Positions 10,712-21,649 of a stretch of DNA of 64,000 bases are shown piece after piece. Both the position numbers and the translations under genes were made by a program. The number at the start of each line of letters is the position of its first letter. The first letter of the stretch is position 1. The notes below the pieces were generated by a model, which had not been told where the DNA came from, ran no database searches, and saw only the letters and a list, made by a program, of their open reading frames with translations. This stretch comes from Brachionus plicatilis (taxonomy: Eukaryota > Rotifera > Eurotatoria > Ploima > Brachionidae), in assembly GCA_010279815.1 (NCBI GenBank), contig QEOQ01000191.1, positions 984,846 through 1,048,845 on the forward strand, in the 5' to 3' direction.

Positions 10712-12465
10712 AAATAATCTGTTTTTATTAGGCTATGTTACGCCGCTTGGGGCCAAGATCAAACTCAAAGTGGTGTTTGTTAATTTTTTTATTTTTCCAA
10801 TAAAGCCACCTTTAAAGAAGGTGAATAAAACTTTTTACTTATTTTAAAAATATAGAGCCAACTTTGTTTTCATATACTAGGAATTTTAATTTTTTATCCA
10901 AAAATATTTGAAAATTGGCAAATTTAGATCAATATCGATATTTATTTTTTTTATTTACGTCAGTCCTAGTTGATAATTTTACCTAGATAACCGACTTAAA
11001 CTAAGCTTAATGTTTTTTTCTAAAATTAAAATGCGATGATTAATGTTTTTCAAATCGGGTTTCTATTTTTAATAGAACCAGTTATTTCATGATTATGGCA
11101 TAGCAATTTTTTGGAAAAGTTAATAGTTTTGAAATTTGATTAGATTACAAAAAAATTCTAAAAAAATTCAATTTGTTTTGATGGCAAAATAGCAAAATAA
11201 TTTTATTATTTATCTTTGAACGCGAATTGAAAATTTAGCTTTTGATTTTCAGGTATTTAGAAATTATTTTTTTTTATAGAATAAAAACATGTTTCTTCTA
11301 AAATTAGCAATTTTATTTATTCAATAAATTTTTTTTCCAAGATTTATTAAATATTTCTCTGATTGCAAAATATTTTTTCTTTAATAAAAATCATTCAAGT
11401 GCTTTAATAGCATTTTCAGTAATTTTTTTATTTTATAATAAAAATTATTGAGTCTTAAATTCAAAAGATGCGCTCAACTGGTTTAAGTTTTAATAAGCAC
11501 TTTTACTTTAAATGCTTGCATTTTAAAAAACCATTAGATCAACAGAATTAAGTTTATTTTCAAGTGCAAGTTTTTTTTAGTTAGACTTATTAAAAACTCA
11601 ATAGAAGTTTTTGAACTATATAGAAGTTTTTCAAAATACAAGTGAACACAAATGTGTTTGAATTAGGAAAAAAAATTAATAATTTTAACAATGGTTTTTT
11701 AAAATAAAAAATGGAGAAAAATTTTTAAACATTTGGTCTTACGGTAAATGGATTAAAAGAGCGCTGTAAAAAAGATAATCTAAAAAATCCAAATGCAGCC
11801 ATTAAAAAATATTAAATTTATTTAATAATTGCCCACAAAAAATTGGTTATATCAATATTCCTCCTGAGATATTTAAAAATTAGGAGCATCTAATAAAATT
11901 TTTTATTATTTAAAAGAAAGGAAATATGGAATAGATGGTAAATAAATACTTAAAATAACCTGAGTTAAAATTTAACTTTAATCTTTTACTCTAATTTAAT
12001 TTTTTACTATGAACTTTACTAAGCTTCATGAATAATAAAATATCTAGGAGGTCTTTAATTGAAGTTCATTGAAAAAATTTTGCATAATTTAAGTAATCCT
12101 TTATATCACATGGTTTTTTTTAAAGATCAATAAAAATATAAATAAAAATCACTAAAAATGTTTTAGTTTTAATTTTTTAGTTTCGCTAATTTTTTCTTAA
12201 AATAAAAATTTAAAAATTTAAAAACTCAAAATAAAATAAAATAAATTTGTTAGCATTTTTTATTTTTATATAATTGAACATAATTTACAATTAAAATATA
12301 TATTGTTATTTTATAAATCCAAAACTCCAAAAACGATTTGCATTATTTAAATTTGGAAATCAATAATTCACATAAAAAACAGACATTTAAAACTGGTCAA
12401 TGAATATTTTTAATAAAATTCAACTTTTTCTGCAAAGTAAAATTTTGTGAATTCAGAGATTATTT
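10712..12465. other. AT-rich intergenic DNA
   Basis: Holds the Tim22 3' UTR at the left and then about 1.6 kb of A/T-rich sequence with no recognisable gene or repeat arm. Confidence 0.45.
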
Positions 12466-12655
12466 ACCAACAGTGTGATAAGCCTATGGAACAGGTTACC
12501 AGCAGAGATTTTTCACTCTAAATCTGTAAATTAGTTTAAGAGTAAGTAGGACATGATTTACCTGGAATCGCTAGAGCTATGTATTAGCAAAGAGCCAACA
12601 TAATATGTTTCCCACATTCCATGTAGTTCTGGGAACCGGAATACATAATATCTTA

Positions 12656-12705
<50 letters not shown>

Positions 12706-12706
12706 T
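12466..12706 (+). mobile_element. 3' end of a CR1/L2-like LINE with (TTA)n tail
   Basis: On the + strand, 12466-12560 reads TNSVISLWNRLPAEIFHSK, then SVN-stop-FKSK. This is the NxWNxLPAEIVxxxSVNxFK signature found at the C-terminus of CR1/L2 ORF2 proteins. It has in-frame stops. A (TTA)n microsatellite of about 55 bp ends it at 12652-12706. It belongs to the same LINE group as the fragment at 980-1145. Confidence 0.7.
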
Positions 12707-12720
12707 ATGAGGATGTGATG

Positions 12721-14400
12721 TTTGAACGGATATTGCCAAAATACGGACTTGCTGTTTTGGGATAAAAAACGGACCCATACTTTTTGGCAGAAATACACTA
12801 CGGCTATAAGTGCCGTCTTATTACTATTTAATTTAAAATTTAATAAGCTTTTCAACAAAACCATCACCAAAACTGTCTGAACAAGCTTTTTTTCAACAAA
12901 AACTTTGACTTAAATACACTTGGACTTATTTTGTCGGATTCAATAAAACTAAATTATTTTGAAAAAACTACAGTATTTAAAAAATTTTGTTTATTAAATT
13001 ACGCATAGAAGTTATTTAAAAATTTATTTTTTCGGTTTTAAAAATAAGATAAATTATCTTTTCCTGGTCACATTTTTAAAGTTTAAAATTTTTATTTATC
13101 CAAACATTATTCTTTCTTAAGTGATTAAAATTTATTTTAATTTATAATGATTACTTTTATATAATTAATTCAAATTATCAAATTAATTGAGATATCTAAT
13201 AATTTTATTTTAAAGTTTTCTTAATAAGTCAAAATTTATTTAATTTGATATCATTGTTGGCAATTTAAGCAAGTAGAGATTTACCATAAGAAAATAATTT
13301 CTGTAATTTTTAATTCTCAAGTGCCAGAGAAAATTGCTTAAATTTTCTTACTAAACTAGAAATGCTTGGTTTTTATTGCAGCAAGGTTTCTGGTATTTAC
13401 AAAAGTTTTTTAATAACAGCAAATATTATCGAAATTTACAAAAAAAATTCAAAATATTTAAGAAAAAAATGTTTGAGAAATTCAGTACAAAACGATAAAA
13501 AGAACAGAAAAAAATGTAAAAAAATTTAATAACTTTTTTTCTAAAAGTTTAAAATTAATTATGTGAATGTGGAATGCTGCAACATTCAAAGATGCATCAA
13601 ATATCAAGGTCTGCTAAATTTGTAGAGTTAAGCAAAATTTAAATTTCAATATAATCGATCAAAGTGTATTTTGAATGTTGCAGCATTCTGCATTCACATA
13701 ATTAATTTTAAACTTTTAGAAAAAAAGTTATTGAATTTTTTTACATTTTTTTCTGTTCTTTTGTACTGAACTTCACAAAACCGAAAAGTGTCAATATTTC
13801 CTTTAAAAACAAACATGAAAAAAAATCATTACGAAATTTTAAAATAAAATAAAATATTTTTAAAAAAGCTCATTTAATTTTTCATTCATGATGTTTAGAA
13901 AGTTTTGCAGACCGAAGCTAAAGTCCTAGAGCTTAGCTGATGATTTTGTTGAAAAGATTATTAAATTTAGAATGTAAAGTCATAGAAGTCATTGTGAATT
14001 TTGAAATAAAGAACAAGAATTTTAAAACGAAATAACTTTTTTACTATAAGTCTAAAAATTTTTCTGCAAAGTTTATCGGCTGATTCAAGCTTTGTATCAA
14101 CAAAACTAAGTCTCTGCAAAAACTCTGCAAGTCTGCAAAGCACTAATTGTATTAGAAAATCTTTCAAATTAAATTGCAGATTTTTTGCAGCGACTAAGTT
14201 TTGTTGATATAAAGCTTGAATCAGCTGATACATTCTGCAAAAAAATTTTTAGACTCAAAGTAAAAAAGTTATTTCATTTTGAGATTTTTGTTTTTGCTCT
14301 TTGTTCAAAAATTCACAATGCCGTCATAGGACGGCACTCAGTCGTAGTGTATTTCTACCAAAAAGTATGGGTCCATATTTAAACAATATCCATTTGAACG
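12721..14400. mobile_element. Foldback element with nested palindromes
   Basis: The outer inverted repeats are 12721-12818 and 14329-14400. Both share GGACCCATACTTTTTGG, AGAAATACACTACG and GTGCCGTC in opposite orientation; the left copy has about 30 extra bases. Between them lie two further inverted repeats. Arms 13477-13590 and 13669-13775 match at about 95% over 105 bp, with core GAATGCTGCAACATTC. Arms 13990-14120 and 14176-14320 share GCTGATTCAAGCTTT and TCAACAAAACT and have a GCAGA/TCTGC-rich centre. No transposase is encoded, so these look like non-autonomous foldback DNA transposons inserted into one another. Confidence 0.75.
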
Positions 14401-14907
14401 CCTTATCTTCAAAATATTTTTGCTAGCCCATCACCCCTCTAGGATTTTTGATTTTTGGGGATCTAATTTTTAATTTAAAAAAATATCCAAACTTCAATCT
14501 TGATTCACAATGAAAATATTTCTAAGCATTTAGAGCTAGAAAATTTTTTATATATTTGTTATAATTTTTTATTATTTAAATAAAGGTCTACCTTTCTTTT
14601 AAGAAAATATTTGTGAAGTTTTTTTTTTTGATGATTTTGCTTGAGTCTTAAAATTCAATTTAAACATTAAAATGTATTTTTATTAATAAAATTTGAAAAG
14701 CTTATTTCTGCATTCATTTAAAAGTGTACAAACATAAACAAAACAATAATGGAGTTGAAAAAGAAAAAGTCATTTTAAATGGCTAATGGTCTATCATAAA
14801 ACAAAAAAGCATTCTAGCTCAGACGCTTTGTCTCAGGGACGCTGAATTTGGTACGTACAGAAGCGTACAGAAGCGTACAGAAACAGCTGATTCCCAAGAT
14901 CAAAAAA
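14401..14907. other. Intergenic DNA with a short tandem repeat
   Basis: AT-rich, with no gene. At 14851-14880 the 10-bp unit GTACAGAAGC is repeated about three times. The right end is the 3' UTR side of the minus-strand gene ending at 14908. Confidence 0.5.
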
Positions 14908-17900
14908 TCAAGAGTTGGCCAACATTTCATTCAATTTGGTCCTATAAACCTCATGTTTTTCTATCAAGCTCATCAGTTCATTCTTGTGTATTCGTTGCAG
15001 CATTAGATCGTACAACTCGAGGCTTTTCAAGTCCAATGACTCCCACTTGAACAAAAAATTTAATTAAAAATATTCAATTAAACATTTCCAAAATTTTACC
15101 TGTATGCTATCTTCTCTAAAATTTGCCAGCTCCATCATCCAGTTTGGTATTTGCACTTTAAACAAAAAATTAAATTAAAAATTTTTTAAATTAAAAAAAT
15201 TAAAAAATTGGGTCTAGTCGGTTAAGTTATCCGTCGATTACCAAATAGGTTATCGAAGTGGTCATGGTCGGATAGGTTATATGTTATCTAAAATTTTGAA
15301 ATTTTTTTCTTTAAATTCAAGCAGAGTTTTTTAAAAGTCCCAAAATAAAGTCCAAGTCATAAAAAAAATTCCAAGTCCGGACTTTTTTTTTAAATTTGCT
15401 AGGTCAGGCTTTATATCAAAAAGTTTATATACTCTTGGGTTGTCTAATGCATACAGATTTGCCATATTTCAGAATTTTCTTGCAAATTTCTTCTTCAGTG
15501 TTCAAAATTTTAAAGCCCAGAATTGGACTTTTGAAAAAAAATTTTAAAAAAAAGTCCGGATATAATCTTTTTAAAAGAATAAAAGTCTTAGCTCGGACTT
15601 TTGAAAAAAAAATTTTAAAAAAAAGTCCGGATTTGGACTTGACTTGAGACTCTTAAACAACTCTGAATTTAGGTTATCTTAACTTAAAATATGTTATCGG
15701 AACCTGAATGTAATATATATCTAATCGAGACTTATATAATCGTTATCAATTAAGATGGCTAGAATTAAATTCAGATTATTTTATAAAACTTAAATAATTT
15801 TAAATTCTTATAAAATAAAAAAATTAAATATACGATTTTAATAGTTTTAATTCGAGTCTACTGTCAATTTGTTTAAGTTTCAATCTAAAAGTCAAATATA
15901 AAATTAAATATTTTAATATTTTTTATCCATGTTGACTCCACGATTTCCTTCCATGTATGCTGCACAAATTGGACTTGGCTTAGGGCTTTTTTATTACAAT
16001 ATCCACAGTTTTTATTATTACTTTTTTGAAACAATTGTATAAAGGGCTTATGCTAAAACACGGACCGCGGTCGGATGGTATTAGGAATTATCCAAAAACT
16101 TCCGACCACATACTTTTACGCAAAAGTATCGGTTGGACCATAAGAACTAGTTTTTGACTTTTTAAACTAGTAATAAATAGAAAAATCATGAGTTGCTGTT
16201 AACGGACCACATGTTTTGAAGATGGTGATAAGACCTTAACCTTCCGACCACTAATTATATAAAAAGTGGTCGGAAGCATTATTGCAGAAAAATAATTAGT
16301 CACCTAACTCTTTTTTTTTATAAAGTTCAAAGCTAAAAAACTAAAAATATCTTTCTTTTTTTTGGGAGTATTCTTCAATTTCATAGTAATGATACTTATG
16401 ACATACCGTTTTGTAGATAATTAAAATCTCTACATTCTTACATTATAAATATAAATTTTTTTTAAGGCTCTCGGTCAAAATTTTTATTCATTTATTTTTA
16501 CTTTCAACCAAGCAAATTTTTTTTAATTTTATTTAAAGAAAAAAAAACCTTAATAAAAATAGGGTTGATTTTTACCTTTTTTTTAAATTATTTTTAGGCA
16601 TCAGAAATTTTTGAATTTTTAAAATTTTTACAAAATTTATTAATTATTGTAATCAAAGAAATTATATTAATATTGATTTTAAAAAAATTATTTTTATTAC
16701 GGTTATTTTTTCTTTAAATAATTTTTTTAAAATGAATACTAATATAATTTCTTTGATTACAAATAGTATGTGGTCGGAAGGTTTTGGATAATTCCTAATA
16801 CCATCCTACCGCGGTCCGTGTTTTAGCATAAGCCGTAAAAAGACTATGTATTAATATTATTTCACAAGAGTTTTTTTAGAATGCAAAGAGAATATTTAGA
16901 AAAATAATTATTTTTGGTGATAGAAAATTCTAGGCATCTTGAAGTTTAGGATCAAAAAAATCAGATCAAATAGTATTTTGATTGTTATTTTTGAATGGTA
17001 TTTGATTAAGTATCTTTGCAAAATGCCAACTATTGCAAAAAACATGCTAAATATTATAAACTGCTCTGCAAAAACTCTGCAATTTTGCAGAAAAATTCAC
17101 GTCATTTAAAAGTATTTAACTCAACTGTACAATTTAATTGCAGAGTTTTTGCAGAGCATGATCTAATGTTTAGCATGTTTTTTGCATTAGTTGACATTTT
17201 GCAGAGATACTTAATCAAATACCATTCAAAAGTAACAATCAAAATACTATTTGATCTGATTTTTTTGATCCTAAACTTCAAGATGCCAAATTCTAAGCCT
17301 ATTTGTAAAAGCTACATATTTTTAAATAACTTATTTTACATATTTTATAAAAAAATTTAATTTTTTTTTTTTACAAAACTCTTGTTACCACTAAGATTAA
17401 AATTTTTTGTTTCTAAAAATAGGATATTAGAAAATATGTAAGAAAAAAAACGCTATCTAAAAATAGCTTATTTAAAAAATAGGCAATTGGCTGTTATAAT
17501 GGGGCGTCTACGTCAGCATTTATACTACAGTCAGTCTGCGGTTATATCACTACATACTTATATCCCAATTTGGATTTATCCCTGAATTATTTAAGAACGG
17601 ATTTCTTCTAATACATTTACATTAAAAATAATGTTAAGTTAAATCCCCTCGAGATATCCCCAAATTTACTTATAACCCGTTTTTTTGAAAAAAATTATTA
17701 CATATACACAATAGTAAATAAGCTACACTTTTATCACAAAAAAATTTATTGTAAAAAAAATGAGCCGAAAAAAGCAAACAACAATTTTAATTGAAACAAA
17801 AATTGCAATTGTTAAAAAAAATTAAAAACAGATAAAAGCGATGATGACCTTGCTACAGAGTTCAAAATTGACAGGTCAACTGTTAGCAAAATAATAAAAG

Positions 17901-18986
17901 AAAAAGAAAAATATCTTAACTATAAAGCTGAAAACGGACCAGCTAATAAAAATTTTGGTAAAAAAATATTTTTTGGTTTTATCCCAATTCATTTATATCT
18001 CCAAATTCTTCTTGGACAAAAGGGGTGATATAACCGCGAACACACTGTACTACTATATTAACAAATTTTTTTTTTAAATTTAATTTTGCATCTATTCGAT
18101 CATGACCATTTCGATAACCTACTTGGTTAAGACATAACCGGCTAGACCCAACAAATTAAAAAAAAATAAAAAAAAATTAAAAAAAAATTAAATAAATTAA
18201 AAAAAAAAATTAAAAAAAAAATTTTCAAATACCTTTATTGACAATAGAATTTGGAGATTTTAAATAGGAAGCGTGCAGCTTGGCTAATAAAAATTTGTAG
18301 CCATCAGTTTGGTGTGCGGCGGACATTGTCTGATTTTTTGTCTCATCGGTTTGTTCACATGTAGAGTAGGATTCGTCTGAGTGCTCCACAAATGTCTGAT
18401 TCGAAGTAGAGTCGCTGTCGTCCGAACAATCGTGAATGATACAACTTGCGTTGCTGTTCTCCGAGCTGCTCGACTCGTTAAAGTTGCTTTGACTAAGACT
18501 TTTCTGAAGCATCAAATACTGCTGCGAGTCCAGAAGCGACTTGAGGATGGACGAGTTTTGCAGCTCGTCGACTCGATTCGAGCTGAAGTGGTCGAAAAAA
18601 AGGTCGCTTCGTGTCTCTGTCTCGCCTCGGACACTATTTGTTTGACATGGCCGCTTGAAACTGCGAATGTAGTTTTGCGTCGACTTGAGAATAAGTCTGG
18701 GCGAGTCTTTTATGCGCGCTGTGATATTGGCCTTTGAGGAGTCGGTGGAGCTGGCGGATGTCGAGGCCGAGTCGGACAGCGACGCTTTGCGTCTATCGTT
18801 TATTTTGTGTATGAAGTTGTCAATGACAGTTATAAGTTGACGTTTGTTGTGGCTCGAGTTGTTCGAGCGGCAGCGCTTGGTGCGCACAAGCTCGGTCTTT
18901 TGTTTGTAAGCCGGCCGACTTGCGCTCCCGCTCCCCACCAGGCCTGTTTCGCGCATTTTCCCTTTGTAAGACTCGCGTTTGAACAT
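14908..18986 (-). CDS. Ser-rich protein with conserved-looking C-terminal helix, unknown function
   Basis: Three exons: 18986-18233, 15155-15100 and 15045-14908; 315 aa. Splice phases fit (1, then 0) and the sum is 948 nt. The frame continues upstream to 19076 through a (TG)n-encoded Thr-His repeat, so the ATG at 18986 (MFKRESYKGK) is the preferred start. Residues 1-60 are basic. Residues 75-240 are rich in Ser, Thr, Asn and Asp, low in complexity and probably disordered. The last 60 residues differ: IPNWMMELANFREDSIQW, then SLDLKSLELYDLMLQRIHK and an amphipathic helix up to LNEMLANS. This compact tail, spread over two small exons, is the likely functional part; I do not recognise the family. 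GC content is higher than in its surroundings. Intron 1 (18232-15156, 3.1 kb) contains several DNA-transposon insertions. Confidence 0.75.
15330..15660. mobile_element. MITE of the CAGAGTT...AAAGTC family (in intron)
   Basis: The left end is CAGAGTTTTTTAAAAGTCCC (about 15321-15345); the right end, read on the minus strand, is CAGAGTTGTTTAAGAGTC (about 15640-15663). The inside is made of AAGTCCGGACTT-type repeats with long A/T runs. This is the terminal structure seen at 19688-20164. It is non-autonomous and lies in the large intron of the gene at 14908-18986. Confidence 0.6.
16045..16834. mobile_element. 790-bp TIR element with 8-bp target duplication
   Basis: TIRs of about 78 bp: left 16045-16125, right 16765-16834. 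Both begin GGCTTATGCTAAAACACGG and contain GACCGCGGT, GGTATTAGGAATTATCC and TTCCGACCACATAC. Flanks GTATAAAG (16037-16044) and GTAAAAAG (16835-16842) match at 7 of 8 positions, an 8-bp target duplication of the hAT type. A second palindrome (arms starting GTAATCAAAGAAATTATATT) lies inside at 16649-16760, and a small CTTCCGACCACT hairpin at 16243-16275. No transposase. It lies in the intron of the 14908-18986 gene. Confidence 0.75.
16933..17287. mobile_element. Near-perfect 355-bp palindrome (foldback element)
   Basis: Arms 16933-17085 and 17137-17287 match over about 150 bp with few differences (GGCATCTTGAAGTTTAGGAT, TAGTATTTTGATTGTTA and CTGCAAAAACTCTGCAA are in both). The spacer is about 50 bp. 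The core CTCTGCAAAAACTCTGCAA is shared with the palindrome at 13990-14320, so the two may belong to one family. The spurious plus-strand frame at 17016-17360 is explained by the arms. Confidence 0.8.
17452..17513 (+). repeat. Dispersed repeat, copy 1
   Basis: CTATCTAAAAATAGCTTATT, then CAATTGGCTGTTATAATGGGG and CGTCTACGT. Almost the same sequence is at 49144-49206 on the same strand. Function unknown; in both copies similarity stops at CGTCTACGT. Confidence 0.7.
17528..18047 (+). mobile_element. pogo/Tigger-like (Tc1/mariner) deletion derivative
   Basis: 520-bp element flanked by TA on both sides (17526-17527 and 18048-18049). TIRs are 23 bp with 19 matches, both starting CAGT and sharing GCGGTTATATCAC. 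Inside, from an ATG at 17760, MSRKKQTTILIETKIAIVKK runs to a frameshift, then DDDLATEFKIDRSTVSKII continues in the next frame. That is the N-terminal CENP-B/psq-type helix-turn-helix of a pogo-class transposase. The DDE domain is gone. The element lies in the large intron of the 14908-18986 gene. Confidence 0.8.
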
Positions 18987-19089
18987 GGCGCATCGGTTGT
19001 GTCTGTCTGTATGAGTGTGTGAGTGAGTGTGTGTGTGTGTCAGGGTTTTGTACGAAAATTGTTGTTTAGAAATCAAATATCTGGAATAT

Positions 19090-19686
19090 AATTATAAATA
19101 TGGACAATTAGCTATGTATGCAAATATGTTGTTTATTTTCAAGTGAATTGTTATGAAGAAATGTAATCAATTAAAATACCTTTGAATTATTCTAATTGGA
19201 AAGGTGTTAACAAAAATGAGAATATGTGTTTGCTGTAAAAGGGGAAAAGATAGAAAAATTCTCATGAAATGAACAAAATTATCTTTTTTCCACGAGAAAA
19301 TATTCGAGTTATGCAATTTGAATGTTAGATGATTTTTTTTTTTTGATTTTTTTGTCCTAAGTAATTTTAATTGAACATTTTTTTGTTTGTTTTATCTCAT
19401 TGTTGAAGATGATGATGATGATAAACGTCTTTATTTTAATAAATATATGTTACCATTTTTTTTTTTTGATATTACGTAAATATCGATAATTACGTTACTA
19501 GACGTAAATTTTGAAATAAATAAAATTATCAATTTTTCCTGTTTTTTCTATTTTTCTCCTAATTAACTGAAATTAAAAAGATAAATATAGTAATAATCTG
19601 AAATAAATGAAATAAAGCATAAATATATATGACATATGGAATTACTACAACAGCATCGATTTGTAATATATTGGGATGTAAAATTA
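19090..19686. other. Region upstream of the minus-strand gene
   Basis: No gene. 19271-19410 (ACAAAATTATCTTTTTTCCA, then CGAGAAAATATTCGAGTTAT) recurs at 22993-23110, so part of this 5' flank is duplicated in the window. A short (GAT)n run is at 19408-19422. Confidence 0.55.
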
Positions 19687-19687
19687 C

Positions 19688-20164
19688 CAGAGTTGGTCAA
19701 AAGTCAAAGTCAAGTCTGGACTTCAGAATAAAAACTATTTTTTTTAAGTCAGGGTCAAAACTTTTACTTTAATTTTTTTTTCTTTAAACGGCGCTTTTAA
19801 GGGTTCTTATTTAGTAGGCCGCTAAAATAGGTACCTGGAACGGCAAAAAATCATATGACTGTAATCCTGACAGATGGATCGCCGTTCCAGGAAGTTTTTT
19901 TGGCGGCCTAGTTCAAGTCTAAATCATTAAAGTCTAAGCCGAGACTATAAAATAAAAAAAAATTTCAAAGTGAAGTCTGGACTTTGACTTTAAAAATAAT
20001 TTTTTTAAGTCAGGGTCAAAACTTTTTTTTTTTAATTTTTTTTTTAAATTAAAAAAGTCGTCAGAAGAAGTCTGATTTTTACTTTGATTCCAAAATAATT
20101 TCAAATTTAAAGTCGACTTTGACTTTTAATGATTCTGACTTTAAAGTTTGACTTTTGACCAACT
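19688..20164. mobile_element. MITE with CAGAGTTGGTCAAAAGTC termini
   Basis: The left end is CAGAGTTGGTCAAAAGTCAA at 19688; the right end is its reverse complement at about 20144-20164. Flanks AAAATTAC and ACAATTAC match at 7 of 8 positions, compatible with an 8-bp hAT-type target duplication. The inside has repeated AAGTC/GACTT units and a CGTTCCAGG...GGCGGCCTAGTT block that recurs at 888-952 and 58743-58812. No coding capacity. Confidence 0.7.
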
Positions 20165-20529
20165 CTGACAATTACATCTTACCATTCCTTGACCACCACT
20201 AAATGACATTTCATTGACCGCTTGTCTGACGCTTTTGATCGCCTTGTCGGTTCTAATTTCTAGTTCAACTTGACAATTTTGAACTAAATCAAAAGCGTTA
20301 CTGGAAAATAAGTCTGAAAATTCGCCAACTATTCATGATGAATAGTTTTTTCATGTATTTAATCATTGGGGAAAAAAAATCATGTGTAACATGTAACAAT
20401 CTATTCCAATTCATGTCTTCTTAACTTTAATTTATTTATCTTATTTTACTTTATTTTTATTTTATTTTTTTTATTTTTTTATCTCATTTTATTAACTTTA
20501 ATTTTATTTATTTATTATTTTTTTTTTTT

Positions 20530-20593
20530 AAATTTATTCTGAAGGAGCTCTAGCTCGGTACAGAAAACAAATAAATAAATAAATAAATAAAAA
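20530..20593 (+). repeat. LINE 3' terminus, (AAAT)n tail
   Basis: ATTCTGAAGGAGCTCTAGCT then CGGTACAGA and (AAAT)n. The same block ends insertions at 28180-28220 and 53691-53746. It is preceded by a T-rich stretch in each case. This looks like the 3' end of one retroelement family with extreme 5' truncation. Confidence 0.6.
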
Positions 20594-20654
20594 TCATTTT
20601 TAAATCTCAAATTGATTTTTTTGATTACAAAATATTGAATATAAAAAAAACTAT

Positions 20655-20705
20655 AAAAAAAAAACTTTTTATGAACTTGGCAAGTTCATAAAAAGTTTTT
20701 TTTTT
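20655..20705. repeat. Perfect 25-bp inverted repeat with 1-nt spacer
   Basis: The arms A-run-CTTTTTATGAACTTG (20655-20679) and CAAGTTCATAAAAAG-T-run (20681-20705) are exact complements around a single G. It could form a cruciform or an RNA hairpin. Nothing around it resembles a gene. Confidence 0.8.
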
Positions 20706-21195
20706 TATATTTACGGTTGCATCAGTAAATATCAAAACTTAGTAAAATATGATGATAAGAAAAAATGAATATTTTTTTCAAGATTTACTAATGGATCAGT
20801 TTATTTTGATATTTACGTTTTATCAAAATTTACTATTACATATATAAATAATTAATGGCTTATGAAAACTTTGTCAAGCTTACGAAAATTGTTCCAAAAA
20901 ATAAATTATTATTATAAATAGTAGCTTAAAAATACTTCATTGTTTTATGTTTTGTAAAGGTAAGAAAAAAAATGAAAGAATTATACTCAAATTAGACACT
21001 GATTCTGGCAGGTATTTTTACCCTTACTGCTACACTTTTTGATTACAAAGAATAGAGTCGAATTGAAGTTTATTTGTTAAGCTGTCTCGAGCAAATGCTT
21101 CTTCAGAATAAAAATGTTTAAAAAAATATAATAAAGATAAATTAGATAAAAAAAAGAAAAAATAAATAAAAAGAAAATAAAAATGTTGAAATAAC

Positions 21196-21637
21196 TAGTG
21201 TTGTGAGTCGACTTTAAATTTAAAAAGTCGACTAAAAATCGACTAATTTTATCATTCGACTATAGAATAAAAAGAAATGATGCTCTCTTTGATAAAATCA
21301 AGAGTTGCTTAAAATTCACAACTCTCAAGATGACAGGAATTTAAAAAAAAAATTTGAGCATCTTTGGCACAGACTTTTAAAAAAAAATTATAAAAAGTCT
21401 TAAAATTGACTTGGACTTAAAATTTATGTCTTTTAATTAATTTATTTATTAGATAAAAATGTGACCGTTTTATGTGAACTTTTTATGAACTATTAAAAGT
21501 TATTTTTGTCAAATTAATACAAAATTAAAAGACAATTGAATAAATAAATTTCGGAAAAAAAGAATGAAATTTAATGAGAAAATGTTCAATTTAGTCGAAA
21601 AAAAAATTCGACATTGGTCGAGTCGACTCACAACACT
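21196..21637. mobile_element. MITE with AGTGTTGTGAGTCGACT termini
   Basis: The left end is TAGTGTTGTGAGTCGACT; the right end is AGTCGACTCACAACACTA: 18-bp perfect terminal inverted repeats about 440 bp apart. Interior A/T-rich with further GTCGACT-like units; no ORF. The style is like the other AAGTC/GACTT elements here. A target duplication is not clear. Confidence 0.7.
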
Positions 21638-21649
21638 AGAGAAAACTAG

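Larger units (their letters stand above)
20171..21195. other. Intergenic DNA with LINE tail and palindrome
   Basis: No gene. It contains the LINE-type 3' terminus at 20530-20593 and the hairpin at 20655-20705, listed separately. The rest is A/T-rich, with poorly conserved inverted repeats of TTTACTNATGNATCAG type around 20715-20815. Confidence 0.45.

Noticed and set aside
18381..19022. Two plus-strand frames over the Ser-rich gene
   Set aside because: The minus strand gives a three-exon model with matching phases; these are shadows favoured by higher GC.
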